The translations under genes and the position numbers were made by a program. A model generated the notes under the pieces. That model was not told the origin of the DNA. It worked only from the letters and a program-made list of their open reading frames with translations, and made no database searches. Shown here piece by piece: positions 7,202 to 15,365 of a DNA stretch of 25,000 nt (position 1 is its first letter; every line of letters begins with the position of its first letter). Source of the DNA: JANRKT01 sp033763355 (GTDB lineage Bacteria; Bacteroidota; Bacteroidia; Chitinophagales; Chitinophagaceae); NCBI GenBank assembly GCA_033763355.1, contig JANRKT010000007.1, positions 1 through 25,000 on the forward strand, written 5' to 3'.

Positions 7202-8326
7202 ATGATGAAAGTTGGGATCCTTGGGGGGGGCCAGTTGGGTCGCATGCTTTTACAACAGGCAGCTAACTACCCTGTACAAACCTGGGTTATGGAAAACGAT
7301 GATCACTGTCCCGCCGCTTATTTATGCCATCATTTTATAAAAGGGGATATCCGGGATTTTGATTCCGTTTATCAGTTCGGCAAACAGGTTGACGCTCTTA
7401 CCATAGAAATAGAAAATGTAAATGTTGAAGCGCTGGAGAAATTAGAAAGCGAAGGATTAAAAATTTATCCCCGCCCTTCTGCCTTAAAAACCATTAAAAG
7501 TAAAATATTACAGAAAGAATTTTACAAACAATTCGCCATTCCCACTCCCGAATTTCATGTGGTAAACACACTGGATGATGCCAAAGCATTGCATGAATTT
7601 CTTCCCGCAGTACAAAAGCTGGGAATGGGTGGCTATGATGGCCGCGGCGTACAGGTGCTGCAAACCACAGAAGATTACGACAAAGGCTTTGATGCACCCA
7701 GCGTACTGGAAAAGCTGGTTGCCATAGATAAAGAAATTTCAGTGATAGTTGCAGTAAACGATAAAGGTTCAACAACGCTTTATCCCCCCGTTGAAATGGT
7801 GTTTGACCCTTACCTGAACATTTTGGATTACCAGATAGCCCCTGCCGATATACCTGAAAGGATTTTGTGGAAAGTAGAAGCCATTGCCATGTCTGTTGCA
7901 AGGAACCTGCGTTCACCCGGCATTTTTGCAGTTGAAATGTTTATTGACAAAAAAGGCGAAGTGTATGTAAACGAAACAGCGCCCCGTGTGCACAACAGCG
8001 GCCACCATACCATTGAAGCCCATTACTGCTCGCAGTTTGACATGCTGTGGAGGATTATACTTAACTATCCCATGGGTGTTACCGATGCCATTATGCCTTC
8101 GTTAATGATAAACATCCTCGGCGCTGAAGGTTATTCCGGCGAACCCTGTTATGAAGGGATAAATGAAGCGCTTGAGATACAGAATGTGTTCATCCATATT
8201 TATGGCAAACGCAACACCAAACCCGGCCGCAAAATGGGCCACGTTACCATACTTGGTAAAAACAAACAGGACCTTGTTCACGAAGCCAATAAGATTAAAC
8301 GCACACTGCTGGTAAAATCAAAATAG
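7202..8326 (+). CDS. purK: N5-carboxyaminoimidazole ribonucleotide synthase (PurK)
   Basis: A 374-residue ATP-grasp enzyme of de novo purine synthesis: AIR + ATP + bicarbonate give N5-CAIR + ADP + Pi. The N terminus has the glycine-rich GILGGGQLGRML (about 5-16). The ATP-grasp core shows KLGMGGYDGRGVQ, the adenine/metal region EISVIVAVND and the signature VNETAPRVHNSGHHTIEA, where the Glu and Asn bind Mg-ATP. The C-terminal domain ends with KPGRKMGHVTILG, typical of PurK. Length is normal. There are two consecutive ATG codons at the start; either is possible and only one residue is at stake. purE follows after 18 bp, so the pair almost certainly forms an operon and carries consecutive reactions. 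Confidence 0.96.
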   Translation: MMKVGILGGGQLGRMLLQQAANYPVQTWVMENDDHCPAAYLCHHFIKGDIRDFDSVYQFGKQVDALTIEIENVNVEALEKLESEGLKIYPRPSALKTIKSKILQKEFYKQFAIPTPEFHVVNTLDDAKALHEFLPAVQKLGMGGYDGRGVQVLQTTEDYDKGFDAPSVLEKLVAIDKEISVIVAVNDKGSTTLYPPVEMVFDPYLNILDYQIAPADIPERILWKVEAIAMSVARNLRSPGIFAVEMFIDKKGEVYVNETAPRVHNSGHHTIEAHYCSQFDMLWRIILNYPMGVTDAIMPSLMINILGAEGYSGEPCYEGINEALEIQNVFIHIYGKRNTKPGRKMGHVTILGKNKQDLVHEANKIKRTLLVKSK

Positions 8327-8344
8327 CAGCAGGGAAAATTCAGT

Positions 8345-8869
8345 ATGGCCATGGTTAATCCGCTTGTTGGAATTATAATGGGCAGCGACAGCGACCTTGA
8401 TATAATGAAAGCTGCTGCTGATGTGCTGAAGGAATTCGGGATACCGCATGAAGTAACAGTGGTTTCTGCACACCGCACCCCGTTACGAATGGTTGATTAT
8501 GCATCCACCGCAAGGGAAAGGGGAATAAAAGTAATTATCGCCGGAGCAGGCGGCGCCGCTCATTTGCCCGGCATGGTGGCATCCATCACTTCACTGCCTG
8601 TTATTGGTGTGCCCATCAAATCATCCAATTCAATTGACGGCTGGGATTCTGTGCTTTCTATTCTTCAAATGCCCAATGGCATTCCTGTAGCAACAGTTGC
8701 ACTGAATGCTGCAAAAAATGCAGGCATACTTGCCGCTTCCATCATTGGTTCATTTGATGCTGCTACAGGGAAAAAAGTAGAAGCCTACAAAAAAAACCTT
8801 GAGGCGGATGTATTGAAGAAAGTGGAGAAACTTAAAAATGAAGGCTGGGAAAACCTGTTTGATCAGTGA
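8345..8869 (+). CDS. purE: N5-CAIR mutase, class I PurE
   Basis: A 174-residue class I PurE that converts N5-CAIR to CAIR, acting directly after PurK. Visible motifs: GSDSD at 13-17 (phosphate binding), SAHRTP with catalytic His43, the glycine-rich GAGGAAHLPGMVA loop, and QMPNGIPVATVALNAAKNAG. The adjacent purK supports the class I (mutase) reaction rather than the class II AIR carboxylase. Active members are octamers. The charged helical tail of about 30 residues is normal. The stop codon overlaps the stop of the convergent bshC gene: 8863-8869 is shared by both genes. Confidence 0.96.
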   Translation: MAMVNPLVGIIMGSDSDLDIMKAAADVLKEFGIPHEVTVVSAHRTPLRMVDYASTARERGIKVIIAGAGGAAHLPGMVASITSLPVIGVPIKSSNSIDGWDSVLSILQMPNGIPVATVALNAAKNAGILAASIIGSFDAATGKKVEAYKKNLEADVLKKVEKLKNEGWENLFDQ

Positions 8870-10461
8870 TATTCCAGTACCGTAAACTGCTGCTCCAGCG
8901 CAGGTGAATGTGTATATAAATCCTCCAGGAATTTTTTACCCAACTTAGCATACCAAGGCATAAAATTATCAATCCTTTCCTGCAAGCCATCACCCGGAAA
9001 AAGTTCTGCTTTTATTTTCTGCAACTGCCTTTGCTGCGTTTCGTATTTTCTTTTTTCTGCACGCAGCATTTTCTTTTCAAGGTTATCAATGCCTTTTAAT
9101 GCTTCTGTTTCCAGGGCTGCAATGTATTGCAAAAGGGTTTTGTCAATGGCGCCTGCTTTTTCTGAAAGTTCCCTGTATATTTTTTGAATGGCTGCTTTTT
9201 CATCCAACAGGGTTAATTTATTTTCCGATTCCCTTTTTACCAGTTGGTTCAGCAATTCTGCATCAGGCTGAAACATATCTTCCACTGAAAAACCCATCTG
9301 TTCAATTTTTTCCCTTTGCTCACTGTTCAGTATAAGAAAACTGTTCCGCAACACAAGAACCGGGTAGGGCACATTATAATAATTAAATAGTTTCTTTAAC
9401 TCAAGCCAATATGCAATTTCTGACCCGCCGCCAATAAATGCCACACCGGGTAAAATCATTTCCTGGTATAAACCACGCAGCACCACATTAGGACTGAACC
9501 TGTCGGGGTGCGATTGCAATAACTGAAGTATTTCGTCAGTTTTAAAATGCTGGGTGCTGTTGAGCACATGAAAGCTGCCGTTGTTTCTTTCAATCCGCTC
9601 ACGGCTGTTTTCTTCCAGGTAAAATAAATTTATTTCACGAGGGTTTACCTGCACTTTATACTGGTCTTCGAGTGCTTTACCCGTTTCGCTAACTATTTCA
9701 TAAGCTTTGTGCTTTAACAGGTCATCCTCAAAAACCTTCTGCATTTTCTGTTTCAGGTCTGCATTATCAGGTAATAAAACCAGCAAACCATATTCTGCAA
9801 ACAAGGTATTGATTAAGCTGAATGTGGCTTCGGCTACAGATAAGCCTTCTTTGTAACAATTTTTTAAAATGTCCACCACTTCTTTTCCATAAGGTTCAAC
9901 ACCCAACTGCCCTTCAATAAAGCCTGTTAATTGCAGCAGCTTTTTATCCACTTTCATCCTGCCCACAGCCCCTGACTGACCTGTTTCCCAACTGAGCTTT
10001 ACGCCATTCAGGTTCACCTGGCTCAGTTCATCAAGGTCGTTGTCTTCACTGCCCATATAAAAAACAGGCACAAAACGGTAAGCAGGCAATTGTATATTCA
10101 AGTCATCCGCCAGTTTAATGGCATGGATGATCTTATAAATAAAATAGAGATAACCGGTAAAAATATTGGGCTGGTGCGCTGTGCAAATGGTGAAGGTATT
10201 TTCACTCGCAAGCGCATCAAGGTTTTTTTCCTGTAAGGGAGATAAGGTTGTGGACTGGTATATTTTTTTAATGGTTCTGACCAGCAACCTGCGGTCGGTA
10301 TTAAAGCCCTTTCTTGAAAGAACTGCTTGTTTTATCCCTTCAACAGAAACAGGGTGCTCATAAAAGTCTTTTATATTGGGTGATTGCTCCAGGTAATCGT
10401 TAACCAGTGAAGAAAATTGGTTGGTTTTGCTGTAAGAAAGATAAGTAGCAGTACAATCCAC
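8863..10461 (-). CDS. bshC: BshC, putative cysteine ligase of bacillithiol synthesis
   Basis: A 532-residue protein of the BshC family, proposed to add cysteine to GlcN-malate in the last step of making the thiol bacillithiol. Diagnostic segments are CTAHQPNIFTGYLYFIYKI (about 93-111), FYMGSEDNDLDEL (about 134-146), VLRGLYQEMILPGVAFIGGGSEIAYWLELK (about 328-357) and a long C-terminal coiled coil (about 425-500) rich in Lys, Glu and Gln, as is usual for BshC. Initiation is at GTG: an in-frame stop lies five codons upstream, and no ATG occurs before conserved sequence, so this is the only reasonable start. bshA and bshB are not in the window. It lies 62 bp downstream of rimO on the same strand, so they may be cotranscribed. 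Confidence 0.93.
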   Translation of the reverse strand: MDCTATYLSYSKTNQFSSLVNDYLEQSPNIKDFYEHPVSVEGIKQAVLSRKGFNTDRRLLVRTIKKIYQSTTLSPLQEKNLDALASENTFTICTAHQPNIFTGYLYFIYKIIHAIKLADDLNIQLPAYRFVPVFYMGSEDNDLDELSQVNLNGVKLSWETGQSGAVGRMKVDKKLLQLTGFIEGQLGVEPYGKEVVDILKNCYKEGLSVAEATFSLINTLFAEYGLLVLLPDNADLKQKMQKVFEDDLLKHKAYEIVSETGKALEDQYKVQVNPREINLFYLEENSRERIERNNGSFHVLNSTQHFKTDEILQLLQSHPDRFSPNVVLRGLYQEMILPGVAFIGGGSEIAYWLELKKLFNYYNVPYPVLVLRNSFLILNSEQREKIEQMGFSVEDMFQPDAELLNQLVKRESENKLTLLDEKAAIQKIYRELSEKAGAIDKTLLQYIAALETEALKGIDNLEKKMLRAEKRKYETQQRQLQKIKAELFPGDGLQERIDNFMPWYAKLGKKFLEDLYTHSPALEQQFTVLEYH

Positions 10462-10523
10462 TAAAAAAAATTTCGGCTAATGTCGTTAAAAAAATACAGA
10501 GCGGTTTACCAATTATAAAATCT

Positions 10524-11837
10524 TTAAGAGTTTAACACCTCCCCTTCCAGGTCGTAATCGTACGCCTTAACAATGCTAACAGGATAAAACTCACCTATTG
10601 AAAGTTTTTTGGCTGAATTGACCACCACTTCATTATCCACCTCCACACTGTCAAACTCAGTCCGCCCCAGGTAGCGGCCTGCTTCTTTTTTATCAATCAG
10701 TACCTTAAAAGTTTTACCTACTTTCTCCTGGTTTTTTTCAAAGGAAATTTCCTGCTGCACTTCCATAATATCCTGCGCCCTTCGTTCTTTTTCTTCAGCA
10801 GGCACATCATCTTTCAGTTCGTATGCGGAAGTGCCTTCTTCATGGCTGTAAGTAAAAATCCCCACCCTGTCAAAGCGCTGTCTTTGTAAAAAGCCTTTCA
10901 GCTCTTCCACATCATCCAGAGTTTCTCCCGGAAAGCCGGCAATTAAAGTAGTGCGGATACAAATACCGGGTACTTTTTCACGAATGGCCCAAACGAGGTC
11001 TTCCATTTCCTCCCTTGTAATTTGCCGCTTCATGGCTTTAAGCATGTTGTTGGCCGCATGCTGAAGAGGAATATCGAGGTAATTGCAGATGTTTTCTCTT
11101 TCCCGCATCACATCCAGCACTTCAAGTGGAAATTTATGCGGGTAAGCATAGTGAAGGCGGATCCATTCCAGGCCTTTTACATCAGCCAGCCGATGGAGTA
11201 AATCAGCCAGCATTCTTTTCTTGTAGAGATCAAGGCCGTAATAAGTAAGTTCCTGCGCAATCAGCATTACTTCTTTTACACCCCTCTTTACCAAACCTTC
11301 GGCTTCCTTAACTATGTCTTCAATGCTTTTGCTTACATGGCTGCCACGCATCAGGGGGATGGCGCAAAAAGAGCAGGTGCGGTTACAGCCTTCAGAAATC
11401 TTCAGGTAAGCGTAATGCTGCGGAGTGGCCAATAACCGTTCACCAATCAATTCCGTTTTATAATCTGCCTCAAATTGCTTCAGTATAAGCGGAAGTTCCA
11501 TAGTACCGAACCAGGCATCCACTTCAGGAATTTCCTTTTCAAGGTCATCACGGTACCTGTGACTCAGGCATCCCGTAACATACACCTTATCCAGCTTACC
11601 CTTTTGCTTTAAAGAAACCTGGTCAAGAATCGTATTAATGCTTTCTTCTTTTGCCTTTTCTATAAAACCACAGGTATTTACAATTACGATGTTGTGATCC
11701 CTTTTCCCGTTTTCATGCACCACATCAATATCGTTGGCCTTTAGCTGTCCGCTTAAAACCTCGCTATCCACCATATTCTTACTGCACCCGAGGGTTATGA
11801 TGTTAACCTTGTCCTTTTTCAATGATTTTGTCTTCAT
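10524..11837 (-). CDS. rimO: Ribosomal protein S12 methylthiotransferase RimO
   Basis: A 437-residue radical-SAM enzyme that methylthiolates the beta-carbon of an Asp in ribosomal protein S12. The N-terminal UPF0004 domain holds its own [4Fe-4S] ligands Cys18 (TLGCSKN), Cys56 (NTCGF) and Cys90 (VTGCLS). The radical-SAM cluster motif CNRTCSFC gives Cys151, Cys155 and Cys158. The C-terminal part (about 370-437) is a TRAM domain. LGCSKNMVDSE and the length point to RimO rather than MiaB. An upstream in-frame ATG at 11879 exists, but a clear TTTG...TACCTTTG promoter (11848-11880) lies within that extension, so translation must begin at the ATG ending at 11837. Confidence 0.94.
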   Translation of the reverse strand: MKTKSLKKDKVNIITLGCSKNMVDSEVLSGQLKANDIDVVHENGKRDHNIVIVNTCGFIEKAKEESINTILDQVSLKQKGKLDKVYVTGCLSHRYRDDLEKEIPEVDAWFGTMELPLILKQFEADYKTELIGERLLATPQHYAYLKISEGCNRTCSFCAIPLMRGSHVSKSIEDIVKEAEGLVKRGVKEVMLIAQELTYYGLDLYKKRMLADLLHRLADVKGLEWIRLHYAYPHKFPLEVLDVMRERENICNYLDIPLQHAANNMLKAMKRQITREEMEDLVWAIREKVPGICIRTTLIAGFPGETLDDVEELKGFLQRQRFDRVGIFTYSHEEGTSAYELKDDVPAEEKERRAQDIMEVQQEISFEKNQEKVGKTFKVLIDKKEAGRYLGRTEFDSVEVDNEVVVNSAKKLSIGEFYPVSIVKAYDYDLEGEVLNS

Positions 11838-11847
11838 AAATGAGCGG

Positions 11848-11880
11848 CAAAGGTAAATAGTTCCCCTTGGGATGGGCAAA
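11848..11880 (-). promoter_or_regulatory. Bacteroidota-type promoter of rimO
   Basis: On the minus strand TTTG (11877-11880) is followed, after 21 bases, by TACCTTTG (11848-11855), matching the -33 and -7 elements of the Bacteroidota primary sigma factor. The -7 box ends only 10 bases before the rimO ATG, so the leader is very short. Confidence 0.6.
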
Positions 11881-11940
11881 TTACCACCCCTATTACCACA
11901 TTTTGTTTAAGATTTACCCTTAATGAGTTTGTCAAAATAC

Positions 11941-11980
11941 CCCAAAAGTGGAAAATTTTAACAGAATTACCCAAAAGTGG
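11941..11980. promoter_or_regulatory. Two identical 11-bp direct repeats, candidate regulator site
   Basis: CCCAAAAGTGG occurs at 11941-11951 and again at 11970-11980, 29 bp apart start to start, about three helical turns. Both are preceded by TAC or TTAC context. The second copy ends 2 bp before the -33 box of a plus-strand promoter, the usual place for an activator site. The regulator is not identifiable here. Confidence 0.5.
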
Positions 11981-11982
11981 TA

Positions 11983-12012
11983 TTGTATCAAGTATGAAAA
12001 TCAGTAACTTTA
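11983..12012 (+). promoter_or_regulatory. Orphan Bacteroidota-type promoter
   Basis: TTG (11983-11985), exactly 19 bases, then TAACTTTA (12005-12012) gives both elements at consensus spacing, with one mismatch in TAnnTTTG. It points away from rimO into a region with no reading frame of note, so it appears to drive a non-coding transcript. Confidence 0.5.
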
Positions 12013-12018
12013 TATAAG

Positions 12019-12195
12019 AAAATATTTCGTATAGCGTTATTAGTCTGGCAACATTCTTTAAATGTGAAGTAAGGAAAAGTGAGAGAAACAGGAATTACGG
12101 TCCTCCCGGAGAACATACCCCAATAACAACCACTACCAGACTATTCCGATTAGCCCTATTAAAAATAAGCAAGCTAAACGCTTTTTATTTGTATA
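12019..12195 (+). ncRNA. Candidate small structured RNA
   Basis: Downstream of the orphan promoter there is no credible ORF, but there is clear pairing potential. TAGTCTGG (12041-12048) is perfectly complementary to CCAGACTA (12136-12143) and would close a domain of about 100 bases. Inside are ACATT/AATGT (12051-12055 with 12061-12065) and GTCCTCC/GGAGAAC (12100-12106 with 12108-12114, one mismatch). A terminator-like hairpin follows at 12161-12190. The start and end given are estimates from the promoter and terminator positions. No known RNA family is recognised; a chance assembly of short pairings is possible. Confidence 0.35.
12161..12190 (+). terminator. Terminator-like hairpin ending the candidate RNA
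   Basis: AAGC (12167-12170) pairs with GCTT (12180-12183) around a 9-base loop. The stem is extended imperfectly by the preceding A-rich and following T-rich tracts (AAAAAT and TTTTATTT). The core is short, so strength is uncertain. Confidence 0.35.
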
Positions 12196-12284
12196 ATTTT
12201 TCAAACCCATGCCTGATTGCCATTTGTGGCTTTGTCAGGATTTATAAATATGGTGGGTTAGGTGTCAATCAACTTCAGAAATGG

Positions 12285-12300
12285 CCCCCTCTTCAGGGGG
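12285..12300. terminator. Hairpin terminator beyond the UbiD-family gene
   Basis: CCCCCT (12285-12290), a CTTC loop and AGGGGG (12295-12300) form a perfect 6-bp G/C-rich stem, 9 bp past the stop of the minus-strand decarboxylase gene. The plus-strand side is followed by TTATTTCTTTT and the minus-strand side by CCATTTCT, so it may serve both directions. Confidence 0.6.
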
Positions 12301-12309
12301 TTATTTCTT

Positions 12310-14241
12310 TTATTGAACCACTGCTTCTTCACCGTACATCTGTTTCCTGAATTTCAATGAAGGCGAAAGAACAAGTGGACCAAGGCCCAGTTCACCCCAT
12401 TTCCTGTCAACTGCCTCTATGGTTCTGTCATCTGCTACTATTATATTGGGCCAGTCACGGGAAAAGTTGTCATGCTCTTTGGTTTTGCGGGTACCATCAA
12501 GGCCCAGACAAGCAGTGTAATTAGCGGTTGCAGTTTGTCCGTTTCCCATTGCCCTTTTACTTAAATAATAGTCACGTTTAGGATCAAGGTTGTTGCAAAA
12601 ACGCCAGAGGGCAGTAGCAAGGTCATTTGCATCAACTGTATGTTCAACATAAAGGATCATTTTTATCCCTTCAGCTTCTTTCATATTACAAAGCTGCTCA
12701 TGCAGCTCACCTATGTGCCCCTTCCGGTTTTTTTCTACAGAAATAACCAGACAGGGAATGCCTTCTTTGAGCAATGATGTATTAACAGCTATTATTTCTT
12801 TAAACTTCAGCTTCAAACCATCTTCGGAAAGCGAAAAGTGGGAAAGCGGAAATGAAAAAAAGTCATCCAGTTCCTCATCAAATTTATGTGTGCCGTCAAT
12901 ACACATCTTTCCTCCAAACCCCATTTTGCTGCAACTGTGGTCAAGCACATCCATCGGGCCGGTACTGCAATACACATCTGTTGCAGGGTTCAGGTTTTTG
13001 AAAACATAGCGGGCAAGTGATTTGTAATCCTGTATTTTCACTCCTTCATCCGTTAATACAAGTATCTTGTTAAACATCATTTGTCCTGCGCCCCACATGG
13101 CATTCATTACTTTTTGCCCCTGGCCTGCATATTCTTTTTTTATTTGTGTAATAACAAGGTTATGAAATACCCCTTCCACCGGCATATCCATATCTACAAT
13201 CTCAGGAACCATTGTCATTTTGATCGGGGCAAGGAAGATGCGCTCAGTGGCTTTGCCCAGCCAGGCATCTTCCTGTGGTGGTATGCCCACAATGGTAGCA
13301 GGATAAATTGCGTTCTTTCGTTGTGTAATGCAGGTAACATGAAAACGGGGATACCAATCGGGCAAAGAATAATAACCGGTGTGGTCCCCGAAGGGCCCTT
13401 CCCAAATCAGTTCTTCTCCCGGGTCAACATAACCTTCAATTACAAAATCAGCATCAGCGGGAACTTCAAGTTCAGGTTGGGTTAAACATTTTACCAGCTC
13501 TACTTTTCTTTTTCTGATAAAACCAGCGAGCATATACTCATCCACATTTTCAGGTAACGGAGCTGTTGCCGAATAAGCATATACCGGGTCGCCACCTAAT
13601 GCCACAGCAACAGGCATCCTCTTATTGAGCTTTTTGTACTCATTAAAATGTTTTGCAGAAACTTTGTGTTTGTGCCAGTGCATTCCGGTAAGCGCCGGGC
13701 CAAATACCTGCATACGGTACATGCCCACATTACGTGAGCCCGTGTTGGGGTCTTTGGTGTGAATAACAGGTAATGTAATAAATGGCCCGCCATCCTTGGG
13801 CCAGCAGGTAATAACCGGAAGTTTTGTAAGATCAGGTTCTTTCCAGATTACTTCCTGGCATTCTCCCTTACCGCTTTTTACTTTAGGCATCCAGCTTCCG
13901 AATTCGGCCAGTTTTGGCAATAATCCCAATTTATCAATAATGCTTTCTTTGGGTTTTGTAATCAGTTTAAACAGGCTTTCAATTTCCTTGGCAATATCAT
14001 CAAGGCCATGTACGCCCAATGCCATGCACATTCTTCTCTCACTTCCGTAAGCGTTCATCAAAACCGGAAACCCATAGCCGGTATTTTCAAACAACAGTGC
14101 TTTGCCACCGTTACCGCTTTTGCTGATGCGGTCAGTTATCTCAGCCATTTCCAGTTTGGGGTTAACATAAGTTATTACCCTCACCAGTTCGCCTGCATTT
14201 TCCAATGCCCTGATAAATTCAATCTGGTTCCTGTATGCCAT
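12310..14241 (-). CDS. UbiD family prenylated-FMN decarboxylase
   Basis: A 643-residue member of the UbiD family, enzymes that use prenylated FMN to decarboxylate aromatic or alpha,beta-unsaturated acids. Cofactor- and metal-site motifs are visible: GSRNVGMYRMQ (168-178), containing the conserved Arg and Asn, and WEGPFGDHTGYYS (about 280-292) with the conserved Glu and Asp. EDAWLGKATERIFLAP follows downstream. It is longer than classical UbiD (about 500 residues), with an extended C-terminal domain (FCNNLDPKRDYYLSKRAMGNGQT and beyond), a form common in Bacteroidota. Such proteins are often annotated as a quinone-biosynthesis decarboxylase, but the substrate is not shown by sequence, and no ubiX-like flavin prenyltransferase is in the window. 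A TACTTTTG -7 box precedes it and a hairpin follows it, suggesting its own transcript. Confidence 0.88.
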   Translation of the reverse strand: MAYRNQIEFIRALENAGELVRVITYVNPKLEMAEITDRISKSGNGGKALLFENTGYGFPVLMNAYGSERRMCMALGVHGLDDIAKEIESLFKLITKPKESIIDKLGLLPKLAEFGSWMPKVKSGKGECQEVIWKEPDLTKLPVITCWPKDGGPFITLPVIHTKDPNTGSRNVGMYRMQVFGPALTGMHWHKHKVSAKHFNEYKKLNKRMPVAVALGGDPVYAYSATAPLPENVDEYMLAGFIRKRKVELVKCLTQPELEVPADADFVIEGYVDPGEELIWEGPFGDHTGYYSLPDWYPRFHVTCITQRKNAIYPATIVGIPPQEDAWLGKATERIFLAPIKMTMVPEIVDMDMPVEGVFHNLVITQIKKEYAGQGQKVMNAMWGAGQMMFNKILVLTDEGVKIQDYKSLARYVFKNLNPATDVYCSTGPMDVLDHSCSKMGFGGKMCIDGTHKFDEELDDFFSFPLSHFSLSEDGLKLKFKEIIAVNTSLLKEGIPCLVISVEKNRKGHIGELHEQLCNMKEAEGIKMILYVEHTVDANDLATALWRFCNNLDPKRDYYLSKRAMGNGQTATANYTACLGLDGTRKTKEHDNFSRDWPNIIVADDRTIEAVDRKWGELGLGPLVLSPSLKFRKQMYGEEAVVQ

Positions 14242-14262
14242 ATTAATCTCCGGTTATGATGT

Positions 14263-14270
14263 CAAAAGTA
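14263..14270 (-). promoter_or_regulatory. -7 element of the UbiD-family gene
   Basis: On the minus strand TACTTTTG matches TAnnTTTG exactly and lies 21 bases upstream of the ATG. No clear -33 box is present. Confidence 0.45.
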
Positions 14271-14307
14271 AAACAGCTTTTGCAGAAGAAAGTTGCGAAA
14301 AGCAAAA

Positions 14308-14334
14308 CCCCGCCCCGCCTGAGGCGGGGCGGGG
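14308..14334 (-). terminator. Perfect 12-bp GC-rich palindrome, terminator or REP-like element
   Basis: CCCCGCCCCGCC and GGCGGGGCGGGG are perfect complements around a TGA centre. On the minus strand the hairpin is followed by TTTTGCTTTT, the hallmark of an intrinsic terminator for the upstream barrel gene, which ends 37 bp away. The CCGCC...GGCGG core resembles the palindrome inside the aminotransferase gene (2529-2542), so it may also be a copy of a dispersed GC-rich palindrome. Confidence 0.7.
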
Positions 14335-14370
14335 CCTTACCCGTTATTCATACTTGGATTTATTTATCTT

Positions 14371-15234
14371 TTAAAAATTTACCGGGCAACCTGTACGGGA
14401 TTTCTTTCCTCCGGAAAGAATACTACCCCCGTTACCGCCTGTTGGGAATTTTATAGTAGCGGTTACACCTGAAAAATAATACCAGTCTTTTTGCTTTGAC
14501 CCTCCTCTTTGAGTGCCATCAACAGGATAAAAAGGATCACCGTCTTTAACTTCATCTCCGCGGTAAGCTATATCAACAGCCTGCTGGCCTTTTGCATTCA
14601 GTAAAGTAATGTAATCAACATAGGTGGTGCTTACATCGTCTAAATAATCGGTAAATGTTTTTCTTAAACCAATTTCCCAGCCAAGGGTAACGGTTTCACT
14701 TACAACAAACTTAACACCCACACCCAGCGGAATGGCAAATTGTGTAAGCTGGTAAGGTTTCCTGTCGGGGTATTGCGGCAATCCCTGCCCTTCCGTACTC
14801 AGCGGCTGCAGGTTAATTTTATTACCGAGTGTATCAAATGTATGGGGCTTAAAACGGAACAGGGATACACCTGCCATTGCATATGGCGTAAACCTTTTGT
14901 ATTCCAGGTCGAATAAATGATATTGCCCTACAAGGCTTGCATCTAAAATGGGGGAACGGAAACCCAGGTTTCGTTTTCGTAAAAGCTGGCTATTGCTTTT
15001 TTTATCTTCAGCCTGTATTTTACCGGTATTAAGTGTTCCGCGGATGCTGAAATGGCTGGTGACTTTATAACTCAACCCGAGGCCTACTGCAAGTTTTGCC
15101 TGGTTGAGCGTATATTTTTTTGCCTGCAAGTCGCCCTGATAATTGGAGAAACCACCGAATAATTCAATATTTAATTTTTGGGCGCAGCAGCATGCAGAAG
15201 TACAGACAAATAATAACGTAAGCGATTTTTTCAC
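14371..15234 (-). CDS. DUF6089/PorG-like outer-membrane beta-barrel protein
   Basis: An exported protein of about 287 residues (300 from an upstream TTG). After the signal peptide (KKSLTLLFVCTSACCCAQ), mature sequence begins with KLNIELFGGFSNYQGDLQ, the typical opening of DUF6089 barrels, the family that includes PorG of the type IX secretion system. Alternating hydrophobic/polar strands ending in aromatic residues continue (YKVTSHFSIRGTL, VGQYHLFDLEYKRFTPYAMAGVSLFRF, FVVSETVTLGWEIGLRKTFTDYLDDVSTTYVDY). Role: probably an outer-membrane barrel, possibly linked to type IX secretion; no other secretion genes are near, so that link is only by family. The GTG at 15232-15234 is preferred because it starts directly with the Lys-Lys signal peptide; the alternative TTG at 15273 would add 13 residues. 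Confidence 0.78.
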   Translation of the reverse strand: MKKSLTLLFVCTSACCCAQKLNIELFGGFSNYQGDLQAKKYTLNQAKLAVGLGLSYKVTSHFSIRGTLNTGKIQAEDKKSNSQLLRKRNLGFRSPILDASLVGQYHLFDLEYKRFTPYAMAGVSLFRFKPHTFDTLGNKINLQPLSTEGQGLPQYPDRKPYQLTQFAIPLGVGVKFVVSETVTLGWEIGLRKTFTDYLDDVSTTYVDYITLLNAKGQQAVDIAYRGDEVKDGDPFYPVDGTQRGGSKQKDWYYFSGVTATIKFPTGGNGGSILSGGKKSRTGCPVNF

Positions 15235-15365
15235 CGTCCGTAGGTTTGTTTGTGAACGCAATACTAAGTTCAAAATTCCTTGCAGAAATGTTAATACTGA
15301 CTTAACGATAGGAAAAGCGTCAAAGATGATGCCTGATGTGGAAAACTTGCCGGAAAATAAAGGAG

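Noticed and set aside
11838..11879. 14-codon N-terminal extension of RimO
   Set aside because: The promoter -7 box lies within it, so it cannot be translated from that transcript.
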